From positions 1 to 64,000 of the forward strand of contig NZ_NISI01000017.1 of the NCBI RefSeq assembly GCF_002205845.1: 64,000 bases of DNA, written 5' to 3'. The position numbers were made by a program, and so were the translations under genes. Below, one piece after another: positions 27,073-35,806 of the stretch (the stretch's first letter is position 1; every line of letters begins with the position of its first letter). The stretch is from Roseateles puraquae. Its GTDB lineage: Bacteria; Pseudomonadota; Gammaproteobacteria; Burkholderiales; Burkholderiaceae_C. The notes beneath the pieces are model-generated. The model did not search any database and was not told the origin of the DNA. It saw nothing but the letters and a program-made list of their open reading frames with translations.

Positions 27073-27126
27073 GCATGCCATCTGCCATCGCCCACTGCCA
27101 TTTCTCATGTGGCAGTCGTGACTGCC
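27073..27126. promoter_or_regulatory. FisR-type activator sites upstream of the cyd operon
   Basis: The region repeats TGCCA: ATGCCATCTGCCATCGCC, then CACTGCCAT, then the perfect dyad GGCAGTC-GT-GACTGCC (27111-27126). The 11-mer TGCCATCTGCC is shared with the region beside fisR at 7928. It lies 90-145 bp upstream of the -24/-12 element at 27217, the same distance as in the sqr operon. Confidence 0.6.
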
Positions 27127-27216
27127 AGCCGGCCAGCCCCTGGCAGAACCGTGCTGCCAGATGGGAAAGTCAGCCGGGACAGCGACTTAGCGCGCAACCG
27201 CCCAGCTCGCCTCGGC

Positions 27217-27232
27217 TGGCACGGTTCTTGGA
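27217..27232 (+). promoter_or_regulatory. Sigma54 (-24/-12) promoter of the cyd operon
   Basis: TGGCACGGTTCTTGGA matches the element of the sqr operon (TGGCACGGCTCTTGAT) in 13 of the first 14 bases. The expected transcription start near 27242 nearly coincides with the cydP ATG at 27244, leaving little or no leader. Confidence 0.7.
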
Positions 27233-27243
27233 ATGACGTGGGC

Positions 27244-27420
27244 ATGCCTCGCGATGAACACCGCCTCGTCCGCCACCTGGCCTGGGTGGTCGTCATCAAG
27301 CTGCTGGCGCTCGGCGGGCTGTGGTGGGTGTTCGTGCGTGACCAGCATGTCCGCACCGACGCTGCCGCGGCCGCCCAGCACCTCACAGCGCCTGCCCCCG
27401 ACCAAGGAGAACCCCGGTGA
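27244..27420 (+). CDS. cydP: CydP, small membrane protein of the cytochrome bd operon
   Basis: The 58-residue protein has one transmembrane segment ([20 protein letters not shown]) after a basic N-terminus (RDEHRLVRH). It matches the small CydP subunits encoded before cydA in many proteobacteria. Its stop overlaps the GTG start of cydA (GTGA), so the two are coupled. The ATG is almost at the predicted sigma54 transcription start, so it may be translated leaderless or from a second promoter. Confidence 0.8.
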   Translation: MPRDEHRLVRHLAWVVVIKLLALGGLWWVFVRDQHVRTDAAAAAQHLTAPAPDQGEPR

Positions 27421-28973
27421 TCTCGGAACATGTCGTCGACCTGTCGCGGCTGCAGTTCGCAGCCACGGCGATGTACCACTTCCTCTTCGTGCCGCTGACG
27501 CTGGGCATGGTGTGGCTGCTGGTCATCATGGAGACCGTCTATGTGATGACAGGCAAGACGGTATGGAAGGACATGACCCGCTTCTGGGGCAAGCTCTTCG
27601 GCATCAACTTCGCACTCGGGGTCACCACGGGCATCACGCTGGAGTTCCAGTTCGGCACGAACTGGGCTTACTACTCGCACTACGTGGGCGACATCTTCGG
27701 GGCGCCGCTGGCCATCGAGGGCCTGATGGCCTTCTTCCTGGAATCGACCTTCATCGGCCTGTTCTTCTTCGGCTGGGACCGGCTCTCGCGCCCGCAGCAT
27801 CTGCTCGTGACCACCTTGATGGCCGTCGGCACCAACCTGTCGGCGCTGTGGATCCTGATCGCCAACGGCTGGATGCAGAACCCGGTGGGTGCCGAATTCA
27901 GCTATCAGACCATGCGCATGGAGATGACCGACTTCTGGGCCGTCGTGTTCAACCCCGACGCGCAGGCCAAGTTTGTGCACACCGTGTCGGCCGGCTATGT
28001 GACGGGGGCGATGTTCGTGCTGTCCATCAGCAGCTGGTATCTGCTCAAGGGGCGGGACGTGGAGTTCGCCAAGCGCAGCTTTCGCGTGGCGTCGGCCTTC
28101 GGCCTGGCCAGTGTGCTCAGCGTGATCGTGCTCGGTGACGAATCCGGCTACACGGTCGGCGAGGCCCAACAGACCAAAATGGCTGCCATCGAAGCGATGT
28201 GGGAGACCGAGCCCGCACCGGCCAGCTTCAACATGATCGCGGGCATCAACGAGGCCGAGCAGAAGAACGACTGGGCCGTCGAGATCCCCTACGTCATGGG
28301 CATCATCGGCACGCGCAGCTTGAGCAAAGAGATCCCCGGCATCCGCGACATCAAGGCCAAGAACCGCGAGCGCATCGAGCGCGGCGTCCAGGCCGTCATC
28401 GCCCTGGAAGCCCTGCGCAAGCACCGGGGCGACGCAGCAGCGCTGGAAGCCTTCGAGCGCCACAAGGCCGACCTCGGCTTCGGTCTTCTGCTGAAGAAAT
28501 ACGTCACCGATGTGCGCCAGGCCACGCCAGACATCATTGAGCGTGCTGTGAACGACACCGTGCCGCGCGTGGCGCCGATGTTCTGGAGTTTCCGCCTCAT
28601 GGTGGGTCTGGGCATGCTGATGCTGGCCCTGTTCGCCCTCTCGTTCTGGACGACGCTGCGCGGCGCCTGTGCCCACAAGCCTTGGCTGCTGAAGTGGGCG
28701 CTGTGGATGCTGCCAACGCCCTGGATTGCGTGTGAGCTGGGCTGGGTGGTGGCGGAGTACGGCCGCCAGCCGTGGACGATCTACGGCGTGCTGCCCACGC
28801 ACCTGAGCGTGTCGACGCTCAGTGCCGAAAGCCTCTACGGGTCGCTGGCCGGCTTCGTGGGCTTCTACACCGTGCTGCTGATCGTCGAGGTCTACCTGAT
28901 GGTGAAGTTCGCCCGTCAGGGCCCGGGCAGCCTGGGCACCGGCCGCTACCAGTTCGAACCGGCTCACGCCTGA
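27417..28973 (+). CDS. cydA: Cytochrome bd ubiquinol oxidase subunit I
   Basis: The 518-residue multi-helix membrane protein starts at GTG 27417 with AAGGAGA upstream. CydA features are visible: the opening [22 protein letters not shown] (heme ligand His), [38 protein letters not shown] and the [13 protein letters not shown] segment. It oxidises quinol and reduces oxygen with little sensitivity to sulfide, which fits co-control with sulfide oxidation. It forms an operon with cydP, cydB, cydX and ybgE. Confidence 0.96.
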   Translation: MISEHVVDLSRLQFAATAMYHFLFVPLTLGMVWLLVIMETVYVMTGKTVWKDMTRFWGKLFGINFALGVTTGITLEFQFGTNWAYYSHYVGDIFGAPLAIEGLMAFFLESTFIGLFFFGWDRLSRPQHLLVTTLMAVGTNLSALWILIANGWMQNPVGAEFSYQTMRMEMTDFWAVVFNPDAQAKFVHTVSAGYVTGAMFVLSISSWYLLKGRDVEFAKRSFRVASAFGLASVLSVIVLGDESGYTVGEAQQTKMAAIEAMWETEPAPASFNMIAGINEAEQKNDWAVEIPYVMGIIGTRSLSKEIPGIRDIKAKNRERIERGVQAVIALEALRKHRGDAAALEAFERHKADLGFGLLLKKYVTDVRQATPDIIERAVNDTVPRVAPMFWSFRLMVGLGMLMLALFALSFWTTLRGACAHKPWLLKWALWMLPTPWIACELGWVVAEYGRQPWTIYGVLPTHLSVSTLSAESLYGSLAGFVGFYTVLLIVEVYLMVKFARQGPGSLGTGRYQFEPAHA

Positions 28974-28983
28974 GGAGAGAAGG

Positions 28984-30126
28984 ATGCTCGATTACGCCAC
29001 TCTCAAGATCATCTGGTGGGTTCTCGTCGGCGTGCTGCTCGTCGGCTTCGCCATCATGGACGGCCATGACATGGGCGTGGGCACCCTGCTGCCCTTCGCT
29101 GGCCGCATCGACGAGGAACGCCGCGTTGTCATCAACACGGTCGGCCCGCACTGGGACGGCAACCAGGTCTGGTTCATCACGGCGGGCGGGGCCATCTTCG
29201 CGGCCTGGCCGCTGGTCTACGCCACCGCCTTTAGCGGCTTCTACTGGGCGCTGCTTGCGGTCTTGTGGGCGCTGTTCTTCCGCCCCGTCGGTTTCGACTA
29301 CCGCAGCAAGATCCATGACGCCCGCTGGCGCAGCACCTGGGATTGGGGCCTGTTCGTTGGCGGCGCCGTGCCTCCGCTGATCTTCGGCGTGGCCTTTGGC
29401 AACCTGTTGCAGGGCGTGCCCTTCCAGTTCGACGACTACCTCGTCAGCACCTACACCGGCAGCTTCTGGCAGCTGCTCAATCCCTTCGCTCTGCTCGCTG
29501 GCGTGGTCAGCAGCGCGATGATCACGATGCACGGCGGCACCTACCTGGCGCACCGCACCGAGGGTGTGATCCAGTCTCGTGCAATCTCCGCTGCACGCGG
29601 TGCTGCGCTGGTCACGATCATGGCTTTCGTGGCTGCCGGTCTTTGGCTGCGAGTCGGCGGCATCGAAGGCTTCGCGATGGCCCAGACGCCCGACCCGAAC
29701 GCCTTGCCGGACCCGCTGGCCAAGGTGGTCGTTCGCAGCGCTGAGGGCTGGTGGACCAACTACCAGCACCAGCCCGCGCTGTGGGCCCTGCCGCTGCTCG
29801 GCGTGCTGGGCCCAGCCGCCGCGGCTGCACTGGTGAGCGTTCGGCGCACCCTGTCGGCCTTCGTGGCCTCGTCTCTGGCGATGCTCGGCATCATCGGCAC
29901 GGCGGGTGCTGCGATGTTCCCGTTCATCATGCCCTCCTCCAGCATGCCCAACGCCAGCCTCACCGTCTGGGACAGCGTCTCCAGCCCGATGACGCTCGCG
30001 CTGATGCTCGGTGCCACGGTCATCTTCATGCCGCTGATCGTGCTCTACACGAGCTGGGCCTACCGCGTGATGCGCGGCAAGGTCACGGTCGAGCACATCC
30101 GCGCCAACGAACACACCGCCTACTGA
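28984..30126 (+). CDS. cydB: Cytochrome bd ubiquinol oxidase subunit II
   Basis: This 380-residue polytopic protein begins MLDYATLKIIWWVLVGVLLV with the family segments MDGHDMGVGTLLPF, TVGPHWDGNQVWFIT and GFDYRSK. It is the structural partner of CydA. GAGGAGAAGG precedes the ATG and the gene starts ten bases after cydA. The N-terminal DGHD(M)G motif is as in canonical CydB. Confidence 0.96.
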   Translation: MLDYATLKIIWWVLVGVLLVGFAIMDGHDMGVGTLLPFAGRIDEERRVVINTVGPHWDGNQVWFITAGGAIFAAWPLVYATAFSGFYWALLAVLWALFFRPVGFDYRSKIHDARWRSTWDWGLFVGGAVPPLIFGVAFGNLLQGVPFQFDDYLVSTYTGSFWQLLNPFALLAGVVSSAMITMHGGTYLAHRTEGVIQSRAISAARGAALVTIMAFVAAGLWLRVGGIEGFAMAQTPDPNALPDPLAKVVVRSAEGWWTNYQHQPALWALPLLGVLGPAAAAALVSVRRTLSAFVASSLAMLGIIGTAGAAMFPFIMPSSSMPNASLTVWDSVSSPMTLALMLGATVIFMPLIVLYTSWAYRVMRGKVTVEHIRANEHTAY

Positions 30127-30137
30127 AAGGAACTGCC

Positions 30138-30260
30138 ATGTGGTACTTCGCCTGGATCCTCGGTGTCGGCTTTGCCGTGCTGCTGGCCGTGATGAATGCG
30201 ATGTGGGGCGAGATGGCCGAGGACCGCCGCGCCTCGCATCGCCGGGATGACGCGGCATGA
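30138..30260 (+). CDS. cydX: Cytochrome bd small subunit CydX
   Basis: The 40-residue protein begins MWYFAWILGVGFAVLLAVMNAMW and continues GEMAEDR, which is the CydX signature. It has one transmembrane helix and stabilises the oxidase hemes. AAAGGAAC lies before the ATG. It starts eleven bases after cydB and overlaps the next gene (ATGA). Confidence 0.95.
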   Translation: MWYFAWILGVGFAVLLAVMNAMWGEMAEDRRASHRRDDAA

Positions 30261-30535
30261 GCGCCCCGGCCCCAACAAGCCTGCATTGGCCCAGCCTCAC
30301 GGCGGGGTTGGTGCTGATGCTCGCCGGCACGGCCTATCCCCTCGTGTTCGCCCGTCCGGATGGACATGCCGACCATGGCCTGGCCCTGCTGCTCTTCTGG
30401 GCGATGAGCGCAGGGTTCGTGCGCGGGGTGGGCTTCATCCCGCGGCACCGGGCTTGGCGGGGGCTGTTTTCTGGATGGGCTTGCCTCGCTGCAATCGCGC
30501 TGGCGGCGTTGAGCGTCGGCCTAAGGGCGGGCTGA
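30257..30535 (+). CDS. ybgE: YbgE-like cyd operon membrane protein
   Basis: The 92-residue protein has three hydrophobic stretches (LTAGLVLMLAGTAYPLVFA, LALLLFWAMSAGFVRGVGF, WACLAAIALAALSVGL) and the FVRGVGFIPRHRAWR loop typical of YbgE proteins encoded after cydX. The function is unknown, probably oxidase assembly or regulation. It overlaps cydX by ATGA and closes the operon. Confidence 0.85.
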   Translation: MSAPAPTSLHWPSLTAGLVLMLAGTAYPLVFARPDGHADHGLALLLFWAMSAGFVRGVGFIPRHRAWRGLFSGWACLAAIALAALSVGLRAG

Positions 30536-30591
30536 AGGCGGGCTGAACCGCCAACCCGCTGCTGGCGGCCCATCGCCACGAACCGCCGGAT

Positions 30592-31524
30592 TCACTCCAG
30601 GGCGTCGTCGGTCAGGTTCGCCACGTCCGGGCTCTGCTGAGAACACACGGCGCGCAAACACGCCCGGAACCATCGATGGACGGGATCCGCCTCCATGCGC
30701 GGATGCCACACCATCGACACGGTGAACCCGGGGCTGTCCACCGGTAAATCGAAGGAGAACATGCCCTCCCGCAGCCCCGTGGTATGACGTTCGGGCACGG
30801 TGGCCACCAGATGGGACTGACGAGCCAGCGCCAATGCGGCGGCAAAGCCACCGACCGAGGCGACGGTCCTTCGCGACAGCTCTTCAGGCAGAAATGGGCG
30901 CTCGACCGCGTCCTTGTCCAGCCCGGTGCGCGAGACGATCACGTGGGACGCGGCGAGGTAGGTCTCGATGGAGATCACGTCTCGGGCAAGAGGATGCGAT
31001 CGGGCCGTCACTCCGATCAGCCGATCCCTGAAGAGCGCCTGCGTGCGCAACTCCGGCCCCATCGTGGGCCCGATCACCGCCGTTTCCAGGTCAATGCGTC
31101 CCTCGCGCAGCGGTGCGCTGTCCTTGTCGGGCTTCTGCAGAAAGTTCAGGCGAATGCCGGGCGCCTGCGCTTCGACCCGCGCCAGCAATCGCGGCCCGAA
31201 ACTCTCGACAAAGCCATCGCTGGTGCGCAGCGTGATGCTTCGCGTGACGCGGGATAGATCGAGGGTGTCCGCCGGACGTAGCAAGTCGCGACTCTCTTGC
31301 ACCAGGGCGCCGACGCGCTCCCTGAGCGCATGCGCGCGCGGCGTCGGCACAAGGCCTCGTCCCGCGCGCACCAGCAAGGGATCGCCCGTCGCTTCACGCA
31401 GTCGCGACAGCGTGCGACTCATCGCCGACGGGCTCAGGTTCAAGCGGCGTGCCGCCTCGGCCACGTTGCCGGTGTCCAGCAGCACATCGAGCGCGATCAG
31501 CAGGTTGAGGTCTGGCGGGCCCAT
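30592..31524 (-). CDS. LysR-family transcriptional regulator
   Basis: The protein (about 310 residues) begins MGPPDLNLLIALDVLLDTG, followed by the helix-turn-helix VAEAARRLNLSPSAMSRTLSRLREATGDPLLVR and an effector-binding domain. This is the NahR/YbeF-like group of LysR proteins. ATG 31545 (MSPRLDV) is an alternative start seven codons upstream. The gene is divergent from the cupin and MFS genes, which are its likely targets. Confidence 0.88.
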   Translation of the reverse strand: MGPPDLNLLIALDVLLDTGNVAEAARRLNLSPSAMSRTLSRLREATGDPLLVRAGRGLVPTPRAHALRERVGALVQESRDLLRPADTLDLSRVTRSITLRTSDGFVESFGPRLLARVEAQAPGIRLNFLQKPDKDSAPLREGRIDLETAVIGPTMGPELRTQALFRDRLIGVTARSHPLARDVISIETYLAASHVIVSRTGLDKDAVERPFLPEELSRRTVASVGGFAAALALARQSHLVATVPERHTTGLREGMFSFDLPVDSPGFTVSMVWHPRMEADPVHRWFRACLRAVCSQQSPDVANLTDDALE

Positions 31525-31659
31525 GACGTCCAGTCTAGGTGACATGGCGTCAAACGCACGGACACATTGCAATCGCTGCGCCTTCCGCCATGCCCAACCG
31601 CTGCCTAGGATTTCCTCGACGCAGGGCAGCCCGCCCGCCGAACCGGCAAGGAGATCTTC

Positions 31660-32199
31660 ATGACAACCGACACACTGGCAACTTCCATGGCGACGATCAG
31701 CGCCGCGTGGGGGCCCTTGAACAGCTCGCTCGCGCAACTCGCGCATCGCCAGATTGAAGCCCTGGCCAAGGCATCCCCCGAAGAGCCGTGGCTCGCGTCG
31801 CTGCATCACGACCGCCCGGCGAACCGCGAGCTCTACCGCGATCCTCGGCACGGATTCGTGCTGCTGGCCCACTTTGAGCCGCCTGCGCTGTACCGCCCGC
31901 CACACGACCATGGGCGCAGCTGGGTGGTGTACGCGGTGCAGCAAGGGGAAATCGAGATGGGCACGTACGACCGTGTCCCCGGCGCGGACGGCACGGAACA
32001 TCTCGCCCACCGTCAGGCCACCCTGTTGCGGCAGGGATGCGCGTCCGTCTACCTGCCAGGGGACGTGCATGACACCTTGTGTGTCGCCGGCCCCGCGCTG
32101 CTCTTTCGCTTCACCGAGCGGGACCTGAAGCACGAGGATCTGACCGAACACCGCGTGACGCGGTTCAAGGAACACAACGGCGTGTGGAGTGCACCTTGA
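31660..32199 (+). CDS. Cupin-fold protein, cysteine-dioxygenase-like
   Basis: The 179-residue protein has a double-stranded beta-helix core with the metal-binding segment YRPPHDHGRSWVVYAVQQGE and a second histidine in LPGDVHDTL. This resembles predicted metal-dependent cupins of the cysteine dioxygenase type. AAGGAGA precedes the ATG. It is divergent from the LysR gene and overlaps the MFS start, so it is co-transcribed with the exporter. The substrate is not evident. Confidence 0.75.
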   Translation: MTTDTLATSMATISAAWGPLNSSLAQLAHRQIEALAKASPEEPWLASLHHDRPANRELYRDPRHGFVLLAHFEPPALYRPPHDHGRSWVVYAVQQGEIEMGTYDRVPGADGTEHLAHRQATLLRQGCASVYLPGDVHDTLCVAGPALLFRFTERDLKHEDLTEHRVTRFKEHNGVWSAP

Positions 32200-33620
32200 C
32201 GGCCGAGCCAGCCGAGGCAGACGTCCGCAAGAGCACGCCCGAGCGCATGGCCATCGCGGTGGCCAGCGTCCTGGCAGCGATGACCCTCGTGGTGCTTGAC
32301 GCAGCGATGACCAATGTCGCCCTGCCGGCCATCAGTCAGTCGTTGGGGGTCACGCCGGCCGAGGCGGTGCGCGTGGTGAACGGCTACCAACTCGGCTTGC
32401 TTGTCGCGCTTCTTCCTTCGGCAGCGCTGGGTGGCAGCGTCGGCTTCCGCCGGGTGTTCGTCGCAGGCACGGTGTTGTTCATCACGGCGTCCTTGCTGTG
32501 CGCCCTCGCAACAACGTTGACGTGGCTGGTCCTGGCGCGGGTAGTGCAGGGCATGGGCGGCGCGGCGATCATGGCGCTGGGTATCGCGACGCTGCGTACC
32601 GTCGTCCCGGGCCACCGCCTGGGCGCGGCCATCGGATGGAACGCGCTGGCGGTGGCACTCGCTTCAGCCGCCGGCCCGGCCGTCGGGGCCTTGGTCCTGT
32701 CCACAACGACTTGGCCCTGGCTCTTCGCCATCAACTTGCCCGTCGGTGCCGTCGTGCTGGTCTGTGCTCGTGCGCTTCCAGCGTCTGTCGGCACGGGCAG
32801 CCCCGTCGATCGCCGCGGGTTCGCGCTGAATGCCGGCACCTTCGCCTTGCTCGTGCTGGCAGCGGAGTCAGGAACGGAAAACCCACTGCTCGGGATCGCC
32901 CTGGGTCTGATGGCGACGGCACTCGCAGTCCTGCTGATTCGCCGCGACCTGCACCGCGAGTCACCGCTGGTGCCGATGGACCTGCTGCGTGCGCCATCCA
33001 TGCGGGTGTCCGTCATCGCCTCGGTGCTGTGCTTTGCCGGGCAAAGCGCAGGTCTGGTCGCGCTGCCCTTCCTGCTTCTTCACGCGTTTCATTGGGCACC
33101 ACTGGCGGCCGGTCTGTGCTTGTCCGTTTGGCCGCTCACAGTCGCCCTCACAGGCCCGCTTGCCGGCAAGCTGGCCGACCGAGTGAGCACCGCCGGGCTG
33201 TGCGCGGTTGGCGGCATGCTGCTGGCGGCGGGCCTGGGCGCGGCTGCGACGCTGGATTCGTCGGCTGGACTGGTGACCGTTGCGGCCTGCCTGGGTGCCT
33301 GCGGTGTTGGATTCGGGATGTTCAACGTGCCGAACAACCGCAACATGTTCCTGTCGGTCCCGCCGCAGCGCAGCGGGGCCGCAGGCGGGCTCCAGAGTCT
33401 GGCCCGCTTGTCCGGTCAGACGTTCGGCGCACTCCTGATGTCCGCGCTGTTCAAACTGGCCGATCTCGATGATGCGGCGAGCATGGGGCTGGCGCTTGGC
33501 GCTGTCTCCGCGCTCGCGGCCGGAGCGACCAGCCTCCTGCGTCGGCAGTTCATTCCGGCAGCGCCGTCTGCGCAGGAGACCCGCAGCCGACCGCCTGGGT
33601 CGGATGGCTCGTCAGGCTGA
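32196..33620 (+). CDS. MFS exporter, EmrB/QacA (DHA2) type
   Basis: The protein of about 474 residues has 12-14 transmembrane helices and the DHA2 opening LVVLDAAMTNVALPAIS. Helix 4-5 features are ARVVQGMGGAAIMALG and WNALAVALASAAGPAVGALV. The most likely start is TTG 32196, overlapping the cupin stop (TTGA). GTG 32184 and ATG 32247 are also in frame. It is a proton-driven drug or metabolite exporter. The pairing with a cupin under a LysR regulator suggests efflux linked to a specific compound, not identified here. Confidence 0.85.
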   Translation: MTAEPAEADVRKSTPERMAIAVASVLAAMTLVVLDAAMTNVALPAISQSLGVTPAEAVRVVNGYQLGLLVALLPSAALGGSVGFRRVFVAGTVLFITASLLCALATTLTWLVLARVVQGMGGAAIMALGIATLRTVVPGHRLGAAIGWNALAVALASAAGPAVGALVLSTTTWPWLFAINLPVGAVVLVCARALPASVGTGSPVDRRGFALNAGTFALLVLAAESGTENPLLGIALGLMATALAVLLIRRDLHRESPLVPMDLLRAPSMRVSVIASVLCFAGQSAGLVALPFLLLHAFHWAPLAAGLCLSVWPLTVALTGPLAGKLADRVSTAGLCAVGGMLLAAGLGAAATLDSSAGLVTVAACLGACGVGFGMFNVPNNRNMFLSVPPQRSGAAGGLQSLARLSGQTFGALLMSALFKLADLDDAASMGLALGAVSALAAGATSLLRRQFIPAAPSAQETRSRPPGSDGSSG

Positions 33621-33689
33621 GTCACCTGGGCTGAGATAGGGCCTGACCATGGATCAAGCCAATTGGCTTGGGTCCTTAGCGCGCCAGCC

Positions 33690-33839
33690 TCAGCGTTGGC
33701 CTCCCTTGCGGGCTTCGTCCGCGTGCATGTGACGAACGAAGTAGCGGACAAAGAACGCGCCCATGCCCAGCATGAACGCAATGACGGCCAGGCTCAGCAG
33801 CCCGGCGTCGCTGGCGAAGATGTCCTTGAAGACTGTCAT
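33690..33839 (-). CDS. DUF3149 small membrane protein
   Basis: The 49-residue protein MTVFKDIFASDAGLLSLAV... has one long transmembrane helix (LLSLAVIAFMLGMGAFFVRYFV) and a short charged tail (HMHADEARKGGQR). This matches the DUF3149 family of unknown function common in betaproteobacteria. GGAGTGCGCC precedes the ATG at 33839. A longer frame from 33896 adds no family sequence. It stands alone between two regulators. Confidence 0.85.
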   Translation of the reverse strand: MTVFKDIFASDAGLLSLAVIAFMLGMGAFFVRYFVRHMHADEARKGGQR

Positions 33840-33962
33840 GGCGCACTCCTCGTGCAGTGGATGTGCAGGTGATTTCAGACCGTTCGACCGGCCCACGCCT
33901 TGATGTGCCGCAAGACCTCTTGCCGTGGCCCCGATAGCCTCTGAACCGCAGGACCGCCATCG

Positions 33963-34268
33963 ATGGACGCTCTCAACCCTTTAACCGAATGCATGCCTGG
34001 CACGCTGGATCGCGCTGCCGCCCTGCTTCGCGTGATGGGCAACGTCGACCGGCTCCAACTGCTCGCCGCCTTGCAGCGCGAGGAGCTCTGCGTGGGCCAA
34101 CTCGCGCAGCGCCTGGACATTCAGCAGCCCACGCTCTCACAACAGCTCACCGTGCTGCGCCAGCATGAGCTCGTCGTGACGCGCCGGGTGGGCAAGCACA
34201 TCTTCTACCGTCTGGCCCCAGGCTTCGCGCCGCAGCTGCGCCTGGCGCTGCAGTTGGCAGCGGCCTGA
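33963..34268 (+). CDS. ArsR-family regulator
   Basis: The 101-residue winged-helix protein has the recognition helix IQQPTLSQQLTVLRQHELV and wing RRVGKHIFYRL. It has cysteines at residue 10 (TECMPG) and in REELCVGQLAQRL. The latter position is that of the redox cysteine in BigR/SqrR-like sensors, but a second partner is not obvious. It ends one base before the stop of the convergent ArsR gene. Target genes are unknown. Confidence 0.82.
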   Translation: MDALNPLTECMPGTLDRAAALLRVMGNVDRLQLLAALQREELCVGQLAQRLDIQQPTLSQQLTVLRQHELVVTRRVGKHIFYRLAPGFAPQLRLALQLAAA

Positions 34269-34697
34269 TCAGCCGGCGCGCCGTGACGCCTTGGTCGACT
34301 TGAGGAAGGTGCTGCGCTGCGCCGCGGAACGTTCCATGTGGCGCCCAATGTTGCCGCACACCAGGTCGCACAGCGCGTAGACCGAGTCGTCCGCAATGCT
34401 GTAGTAGACGGCCGAGCCGCGCGATTCTCGAGCCACGAGGCCTTGCTGCATCAGCACGGACAGGTGCCGAGAAATGTTGGCCGACGTGAAGCCGCAGGCC
34501 TGCGCGATCTCGCCCACGTTGCGCTCGCCCTGGCGCAGCAGGTTGAGGATCTGCAGTCGGGTCGGCTCGGACAGCGCCTGGAAGTAGGCGGCCACCTGGT
34601 GAAGCGCTTCGTCGGGCAAATCCTGCATGGCAACACAAGGGTGTGGATCGGGCTGCCCATCATGCCCGATTTGCACGGCATTCGTCGGATTGCTCAT
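34269..34697 (-). CDS. ArsR-family repressor of the adjacent RND pump
   Basis: The 142-residue protein has an ArsR core (LSEPTRLQILNLLRQGERNVGEIAQACGFTSANISRHLSVL) and the wing ESRGSAVYYSI. Cysteines fall at IAQACGF and ALCDLVCGN, a CxxxC pair close to the one in the SoxR/SqrR-like protein at 21396. It is divergent from the RND pump genes with a strong dyad operator between them. Met24 (34628) is an alternative start. Confidence 0.87.
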   Translation of the reverse strand: MSNPTNAVQIGHDGQPDPHPCVAMQDLPDEALHQVAAYFQALSEPTRLQILNLLRQGERNVGEIAQACGFTSANISRHLSVLMQQGLVARESRGSAVYYSIADDSVYALCDLVCGNIGRHMERSAAQRSTFLKSTKASRRAG

Positions 34698-34705
34698 GTT
34701 GCCAC

Positions 34706-34734
34706 TTGACTATTTAACTACATAGCTAAATACT
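34706..34734 (+). promoter_or_regulatory. RND pump promoter overlapped by an ArsR operator
   Basis: TTGACT (34706-34711) and AATACT (34729-34734) are 17 bp apart. Between them lies ATTTAACTACATAGCTAAAT (34712-34731), a dyad symmetric at 16 of 20 positions, as in ArsR-family operators. Binding there would block RNA polymerase, so the divergent ArsR gene is the obvious repressor. Confidence 0.75.
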
Positions 34735-34771
34735 AGATCATCGCTTCACAGAAGTCACGCCCGGAGTTCAC

Positions 34772-35806
34772 ATGTCTCGCAGCTTCAACGCACTGGCTGC
34801 CGCCACCTTCGCTCTGGCAACCGCCCTCGCGACGGCACCCGCCCACGCAGCAGACACCCTCGCCACATGGACCGTCGCGTCGTCCAACCTCCAGGGGCAG
34901 AGCAGCCATGACGGCACCGTCGAAGCGGTACGACAGACGGTCGTGGCCGCGCAGGTGGCGGGTGCCGTCGTCGCCCTGCCCGTCAAGGCGGGCGATCGGG
35001 TCAAGGCCGGCCAGCTGCTGGCGCGGCTGGATGCGCGGGCTGCGGAACAACAGGCCGGCGCAGCCACGGCCCAGGTCGAAGTGGCTCGAGCCGCCCAGCA
35101 GGTGGCCACGCTGGAGGTGCAACGCCAACGCCAGCTCTTCGCCAGCCGTTTCATCAGTCAGGCAGCGCTCGATCAGGCCGAGGCACAGTTCAAGACGGCC
35201 ACCGCCCAGGCCAACGCGCAGCTGGCCGCCGCGCAGGCGGCGCGAACGGAAAGCGGTTACTTCGCTGTGAAGGCGCCGTATGACGGCATCGTCACGGAGC
35301 TCAACGTCATGCCCGGCGACATGGCCATGCCCGGCCGGCCCCTGCTGACGCTGTTCGACCCCGCCTCCCTGCGCGTGGCCGTCGCCGTCCCTGAATCCAG
35401 CGCCACCCAACTGCGCAATCGCCTCACCACGCCGGTGACTGTCGAGATCGCTGGCCAACGAATCACGGCCACCCGGTGGGAGGTGCTCCCCGCGGCGGAC
35501 ACGGTCACACACACCGTCATCGTCCGGATTGACCTGCCGGCCGGCACCGTCGCCACGCCGGGCAGCTTTGCTCGCACCTGGCTGCCGGGCGGTGCGGGAG
35601 GCGACTCACGCACCTTCATCCCGTCCCGCGCGCTGGTGCAGCGGGCCGAACTGAAGGCGGTCTACGTCGTCGGCGCTGACGGGCGCGCCTTGTTGCGCCA
35701 GGTTCGCGTCGGCCCCGCCAGCGGCGATCAGGTCGAGGTGCTGTCCGGCATCAAGCCGGGTGAGCGCATCGCGCTGGACCCGCAAGCCGCTTCGAGGAGG
35801 CCGTGA
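34772..35806 (+). CDS. RND efflux periplasmic adaptor (membrane fusion protein)
   Basis: The 344-residue protein has a signal peptide (ALAAATFALATALATAPAHA), a lipoyl/barrel-sandwich domain (VVALPVKAGDRVKAGQLLARLDARA), an alpha-hairpin (residues about 90-150) and the second lipoyl half (GYFAVKAPYDGIVTELNV). It connects an RND pump to an outer-membrane channel. Its stop overlaps the pump start (GTGATG). No TolC-like gene is adjacent. Confidence 0.92.
   Translation: MSRSFNALAAATFALATALATAPAHAADTLATWTVASSNLQGQSSHDGTVEAVRQTVVAAQVAGAVVALPVKAGDRVKAGQLLARLDARAAEQQAGAATAQVEVARAAQQVATLEVQRQRQLFASRFISQAALDQAEAQFKTATAQANAQLAAAQAARTESGYFAVKAPYDGIVTELNVMPGDMAMPGRPLLTLFDPASLRVAVAVPESSATQLRNRLTTPVTVEIAGQRITATRWEVLPAADTVTHTVIVRIDLPAGTVATPGSFARTWLPGGAGGDSRTFIPSRALVQRAELKAVYVVGADGRALLRQVRVGPASGDQVEVLSGIKPGERIALDPQAASRRP

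Noticed and set aside
27105-28967. 620-codon minus-strand frame opposite cydA
   Set aside because: cydA is unmistakable, and the opposite frame is a His-rich compositional shadow.
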